Source: an uncultured Collinsella sp. (GTDB taxonomy: Bacteria; Actinomycetota; Coriobacteriia; Coriobacteriales; Coriobacteriaceae). Taken from it: 36,532 bases of DNA. The position numbers and the translations under genes were made by a program. The first letter of the stretch is position 1. Every line of letters begins with the position of its first letter. The notes beneath the pieces are model-generated. The model searched no databases and was not told the DNA's origin. It saw nothing but the letters and a program-made list of their open reading frames with translations. Positions 33,141 through 36,532 of the stretch are shown here, piece after piece. The stretch spans positions 1-36,532 of the forward strand of contig CAAENY010000139.1 in the NCBI GenBank assembly GCA_900757465.1, in the 5' to 3' direction.

Positions 33141-34471
33141 TAAAGAGCCTCCAGAGCACTTGCGATGCGCTTCATGGCGGCATCGGCGGATGCTTGGTCG
33201 GGCGCCTCGGCCAGCACGCGGATAACCGACTCGGTTCCGCTCTTGCGCACGAGCACGCGGCCCTCGCCTGCCAGCGCAGCCTCGGCCTCGGCGATGGCGT
33301 TCTGCACGCCCATGTTCTCGAGCGCGGCGTCCTTGTCCGCCACGTGCACGGCCACCTGCGCCTGCGGCAGCAGCTTGCACGGAGCCGTGAGCTGTGAGAG
33401 TGTCTCGCGCTCGGCACGAATCACTTCCATCACGCGCAGCGAGGTCATAATGCCGTCGCCCGTGCGCTCGATATCGCCAAAGATCGTATGGCCCGTCTGC
33501 TCGCCGCCCAGGCTGTAGCCGCCCTCGCGCATCTTGGCATACACGTGACGGTCGCCCACGCCGCTGGTCACGGCGCTCAGACCGGCAAGCTCCAACGACT
33601 TGATCAGGCCAAAGTTGCTGGCAATCGTCGGCACCACGGTACCGCCCGAAAGGCGACCGTGCTTGTTCAGATACACGCCGCACACGTACAGGATCTGGTC
33701 GCCGTCTACCACGCGACCGCGCTCATCCACGGCCAGGCAGCGGTCGGCATCGCCATCGTAGGCAAAACCCACGTCCAGGCCCTGCTCCACCACATGGCGC
33801 TGCAGGCGCTCCATATGCGTGGAGCCGCAATCGACGTTGATGTTAAAGCCATCGGGCGCGGCATTGATCACGCGCACATCGGCGCCCAGCGCGTCAAACA
33901 CCGGCTTGGCCACCGAGGAAGCCGAGCCGTTGGCGCAGTCGATACCGATCTTGACGCCCTGCAGCGAAAAGTTCGCGCTGGCGATGAGCGAAGCAATGTA
34001 GCGGTTGCGGCCCTGCATGTAGTCCACCGTGGCACCGATGTGGTTGCCCGTGGCCAGCGGAACTTCGCTCTTGCCATCGATGTAGTCCTCGATGAGCTCC
34101 AGTACGTCCTCGTCCATCTTAAAACCGTCGCTGTTGACGAGCTTAATGCCGTTATCGCAAAACGGGTTGTGGCTCGCGCTGATCATGATGCCGCAATCGA
34201 AGCAGCCCTCCACGGTCTGATGTGCCACGCCCGGCGTGGGGATCACATGCAGCATATAGGCGTCCGCACCGCTCGCGACCAGGCCGCTCACCAGCGCCGC
34301 CTCGAACATATAACTCGAGCGACGCGTGTCCTTGCCCACGATGACGCGCGCCTTAGCACTGCGGTTGGTGCCGTAATACCAGCCCACAAAACGGCCAATC
34401 TTATAAGCGTGCTCTACCGTCAGCCCAACGTTGGCCTCGCCGCGAAAGCCGTCGGTGCCAAAGTACTTCAT
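33140..34471 (-). CDS. glmM: Phosphoglucosamine mutase
   Basis: A 443-residue alpha-D-phosphohexomutase that converts glucosamine-6-phosphate to glucosamine-1-phosphate on the way to UDP-GlcNAc and peptidoglycan. The N-terminus is KYFGTDGFRGEAN, the phosphoserine loop ISASHNP (97-103, S100), the metal loop DGDADRC (about 240), the sugar loop GGEQTGH (about 321) and the phosphate-binding RKSGTES near the end. AAGGAG precedes the start. It follows the DUF4012 gene and a putative terminator. Confidence 0.96.
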   Translation of the reverse strand: MKYFGTDGFRGEANVGLTVEHAYKIGRFVGWYYGTNRSAKARVIVGKDTRRSSYMFEAALVSGLVASGADAYMLHVIPTPGVAHQTVEGCFDCGIMISASHNPFCDNGIKLVNSDGFKMDEDVLELIEDYIDGKSEVPLATGNHIGATVDYMQGRNRYIASLIASANFSLQGVKIGIDCANGSASSVAKPVFDALGADVRVINAAPDGFNINVDCGSTHMERLQRHVVEQGLDVGFAYDGDADRCLAVDERGRVVDGDQILYVCGVYLNKHGRLSGGTVVPTIASNFGLIKSLELAGLSAVTSGVGDRHVYAKMREGGYSLGGEQTGHTIFGDIERTGDGIMTSLRVMEVIRAERETLSQLTAPCKLLPQAQVAVHVADKDAALENMGVQNAIAEAEAALAGEGRVLVRKSGTESVIRVLAEAPDQASADAAMKRIASALEAL

Positions 34472-34484
34472 GCGCTCTCCTTAC

Positions 34485-34517
34485 AAAATAGGGGCGAACA
34501 GATTGTCTGTCCGCCCC
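34485..34517 (-). terminator. Terminator downstream of the DUF4012 gene
   Basis: The minus strand has GGGGCGGACAGA-CAA-TCTGTTCGCCCC (12 bp, one G-U pair), followed by TATTTT. It separates the gene from glmM. Confidence 0.75.
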
Positions 34518-34554
34518 AAAATGGTACTCGATTATCTGCGCTACCAGAAAAACC

Positions 34555-36532
34555 CTACGCCGACGCGCTATCGCGAGCCGCCTGGCATGTAGGAGTCTGA
34601 CGCAGTGTAAGCGGCTTGTCCCCCGCCTCGGCCGACGTGGTCAGCGTATACGTGATCGTCGTCGTCTCGCCAGCATGCAGGTCAACGGTACCCGAATAGA
34701 AGGGGACTCCATGCCACGTAGCGGCGCCAAGACCAAACTGGGTGCCCTCAACCGTAAGGTCACTGATGTTGCCGCCCGTCGGGGCAAACAGTGAGACATT
34801 CAGACGCTCGTCGTCGCGCGCGGCATCGGGCGCGCTCGCCGCGACGTAGTCGGGCAGCTTGCCTGCCTCCTCCCGCGTCATGATGTTCGTCAGGGTAACG
34901 GTGATGCGATACGAGCACGTGCCGTCGCCGTTCTTGACGCCCTGGCCGATCTGCGTGTCGGCGTTCAGGTACCAGTCGAGCTTGGAAAAGCTCAGGTTGT
35001 TAAAGTAAACGCCGGCAACGGGATCGGCACTCGGATCATCCGGATCGGGCAGCGAGGCGTCAATGCCCGTCTCTTTGATGGCATTCTGCTCATCATCGTT
35101 TCTCATCCAAGCAATCAGACGGCCCTCTTCGGCACCGCGCTCGAATGCACCGACAAGCTTTGTAACGTCGACGTCACCGATGCCACCGAGAATCTTGTCG
35201 AAGGCAGCGCTGGCAACGGATGCAAAGATGCCGTCCGACTCCTCGACCGGATAGTTCCAGTACACATCGTGCATGAGGACCTTTGCGGCGTTGGTGCCGT
35301 CGACAACCGTTCCGTCGGGCAGCGACACGTTACCGACCAGGCCCAGCAGATACTGCAGGAACACCGGGTCGATACCCACGACGCCGTCAACGTCCTGCCC
35401 ATACTGGGACTTCCACAGCGCGGCGACACGCTGCGAGTTGCGAGGCCAATCGGGCGAATACGCGTTACCAGAGTTGTACAGGTTACTGTGGTCACCAAAC
35501 AGTGCCTCGTCCTCTTCGTCGACGCTCTCAACCGCCTCGTCTTTGCTAAGCGCAATACATGGAACAAACTCGCCAATCGACATCTGGCCGTCAGTGACCG
35601 AAATCAGGCCCTGCGAACCGCCAAAGCCGCCGCAAGCACGAATCTCGACGTTGTTCATGGCGTACATAAGGTAGTTACGCGTCTGGCCGTTGGCGCCGAG
35701 CATCTGGGGAAGGACGGGGGCGACCTTCTCCGCCGCGTCAACCGCGCCGTTGAGGGTGGCAAAGCCGTCCTTGGCCTTATCGACCAGCTCGGTCACCTGG
35801 GAAATATGAGTATCGCCAATGCCCTGGACCTTCTCGTTGGCGCTCTTGAACACCTTCGAGCTGCTGGAAAGCGAATCGGCGACCGCCTGCAGCGCGGACA
35901 CGTTAATCATGCCGTCCTGGAACAGCTTTCCGGGCGTAGCCTGCGAAAGGTTATCGGCCATGGGAACCAGCGCATTGCTCGAGACATCGGACAGGGCGTC
36001 AATCATGGTGCGGGCCGCATTGATGTCACTGCCATACACCGGGATAAACGAAGCCGCCGTCCACAGCGGGCTCGAAGTCTCCGCCTTCATGCTGTTGCAG
36101 AGCTCATCGATCTTCTTCGCGTCGTCAGGCAGCGTCGAAAAATCGCCCGACGTGACCTTGTCCTTAAGGCCACCGACGATCTCGACAGCCTCCTTCGCTT
36201 CACTCTTTACGGTCTTTGCCGAGTTAAGCAGCATAAAGCCGCTTGCGCCAAGCGCAACGAGAAGCACCGCGACTACAGCGGCAATAATGGCGCCGGTGTG
36301 ACGCTTTTTGCGCTCGCCCTTGCGATGGCGATGACGGACCAGACCGTCAGAGGTCGAACTCGACGAAGCGTCGCTACCGTAGTTCAAGCCAAAATCGTAA
36401 TAATCTTCCTTGGAACCCGAGCCCGCAAACTCGGCACCGCTATCATCCAGGCGGGCGAACGTGCCAGTCTCGGAGGCACCGGTGTAGATCGTGCCGAGGT
36501 TACCCGTAAGCCCCGCGCCATCGGCAGAGGGA
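34555..36532 (-). CDS. DUF4012 membrane-anchored protein (partial, start outside window)
   Basis: At least 658 residues are visible and the frame stays open to the window edge, so the start lies outside. In order: a disordered serine/glycine-rich cytoplasmic part with a basic patch (RHRHRKGERKKRH), a membrane helix (GAIIAAVVAVLLVALGASG), then a large external DUF4012 domain with NNVEIRACGGFGGSQGLISV and VVGIDPVFLQYLLGLVG. DUF4012 proteins are found in actinobacteria, often near wall or surface polysaccharide genes; function unknown. An internal TTG at 36387 is probably not the start, because the same frame upstream is coding-like. Confidence 0.85.
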   Translation of the reverse strand, partial: PSADGAGLTGNLGTIYTGASETGTFARLDDSGAEFAGSGSKEDYYDFGLNYGSDASSSSTSDGLVRHRHRKGERKKRHTGAIIAAVVAVLLVALGASGFMLLNSAKTVKSEAKEAVEIVGGLKDKVTSGDFSTLPDDAKKIDELCNSMKAETSSPLWTAASFIPVYGSDINAARTMIDALSDVSSNALVPMADNLSQATPGKLFQDGMINVSALQAVADSLSSSSKVFKSANEKVQGIGDTHISQVTELVDKAKDGFATLNGAVDAAEKVAPVLPQMLGANGQTRNYLMYAMNNVEIRACGGFGGSQGLISVTDGQMSIGEFVPCIALSKDEAVESVDEEDEALFGDHSNLYNSGNAYSPDWPRNSQRVAALWKSQYGQDVDGVVGIDPVFLQYLLGLVGNVSLPDGTVVDGTNAAKVLMHDVYWNYPVEESDGIFASVASAAFDKILGGIGDVDVTKLVGAFERGAEEGRLIAWMRNDDEQNAIKETGIDASLPDPDDPSADPVAGVYFNNLSFSKLDWYLNADTQIGQGVKNGDGTCSYRITVTLTNIMTREEAGKLPDYVAASAPDAARDDERLNVSLFAPTGGNISDLTVEGTQFGLGAATWHGVPFYSGTVDLHAGETTTITYTLTTSAEAGDKPLTLRQTPTCQAARDSASA

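Overview
This window looks like a piece of the chromosome of a GC-rich actinobacterium of the class Coriobacteriia, most likely Collinsella or a close relative. The evidence is strong G/C preference at third codon positions, the protein sequences themselves (identified by recognition, not by a search), an actinobacterial-style Tad pilus locus, a phenylalanyl T-box and a P-type cation ATPase. Almost everything is chromosomal housekeeping. Most genes lie on the minus strand; only pyk and the M32 carboxypeptidase gene are on the plus strand.

Layout. 1-280: a tRNA-flanked hairpin element, a terminator and tRNA-Leu(CAG). 324-5816: two translation-related units, rsmA-tatD and a GH5-like gene followed by rsmI and metG. 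5817-6552: an unusual intergenic region with four regularly spaced 46-bp palindromes (62-bp period), a second tRNA-flanked hairpin element bounded by a perfect 63-bp direct repeat, and tRNA-Phe(GAA). 6676-7226: a toxin-antitoxin-like pair. 7285-16874: a tightly overlapping Tad (Flp) pilus operon, cpaB-cpaE-cpaF-tadB-tadC-flp-orf-pilin-like-tadE-tadG-tadE(frameshifted)-DUF192. 17127-18311: rsgA. 18553-21234: a P-type cation ATPase with a structured leader. 21677-23137: pyk. 23340-24188: a zinc-dependent phospholipase C-like gene. 24269-26985: an ECF metal transporter (CbiM/NikMN-CbiQ-CbiO) preceded by a promoter and an inverted repeat that fits a NikR operator, so nickel is the likely substrate. 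27232-31310: T-box leader, pheS, a long intercistronic hairpin and pheT. 31428-33002: M32 carboxypeptidase. 33140-34471: glmM. 34555 to the window end: a DUF4012 membrane protein, cut by the window edge.

How the genes work together. The translation genes (metG, pheST, rsmA, rsmI, rsgA, two tRNAs) and central metabolism genes (pyk, glmM) are independent short units. The Tad operon is the one dedicated system: CpaB, CpaE, the CpaF ATPase, the TadB/TadC platform, the Flp pilin and the TadE/TadG pseudopilins are all present, but no prepilin peptidase (TadV/CpaA) is in the window.

The most unusual material is non-coding: the palindrome array and the two elements whose ends are outward-facing tRNA 3' ends, the long hairpin at the pheS stop codon, and an 88-bp palindrome downstream of the ATPase gene. 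I know of no described family that these belong to.
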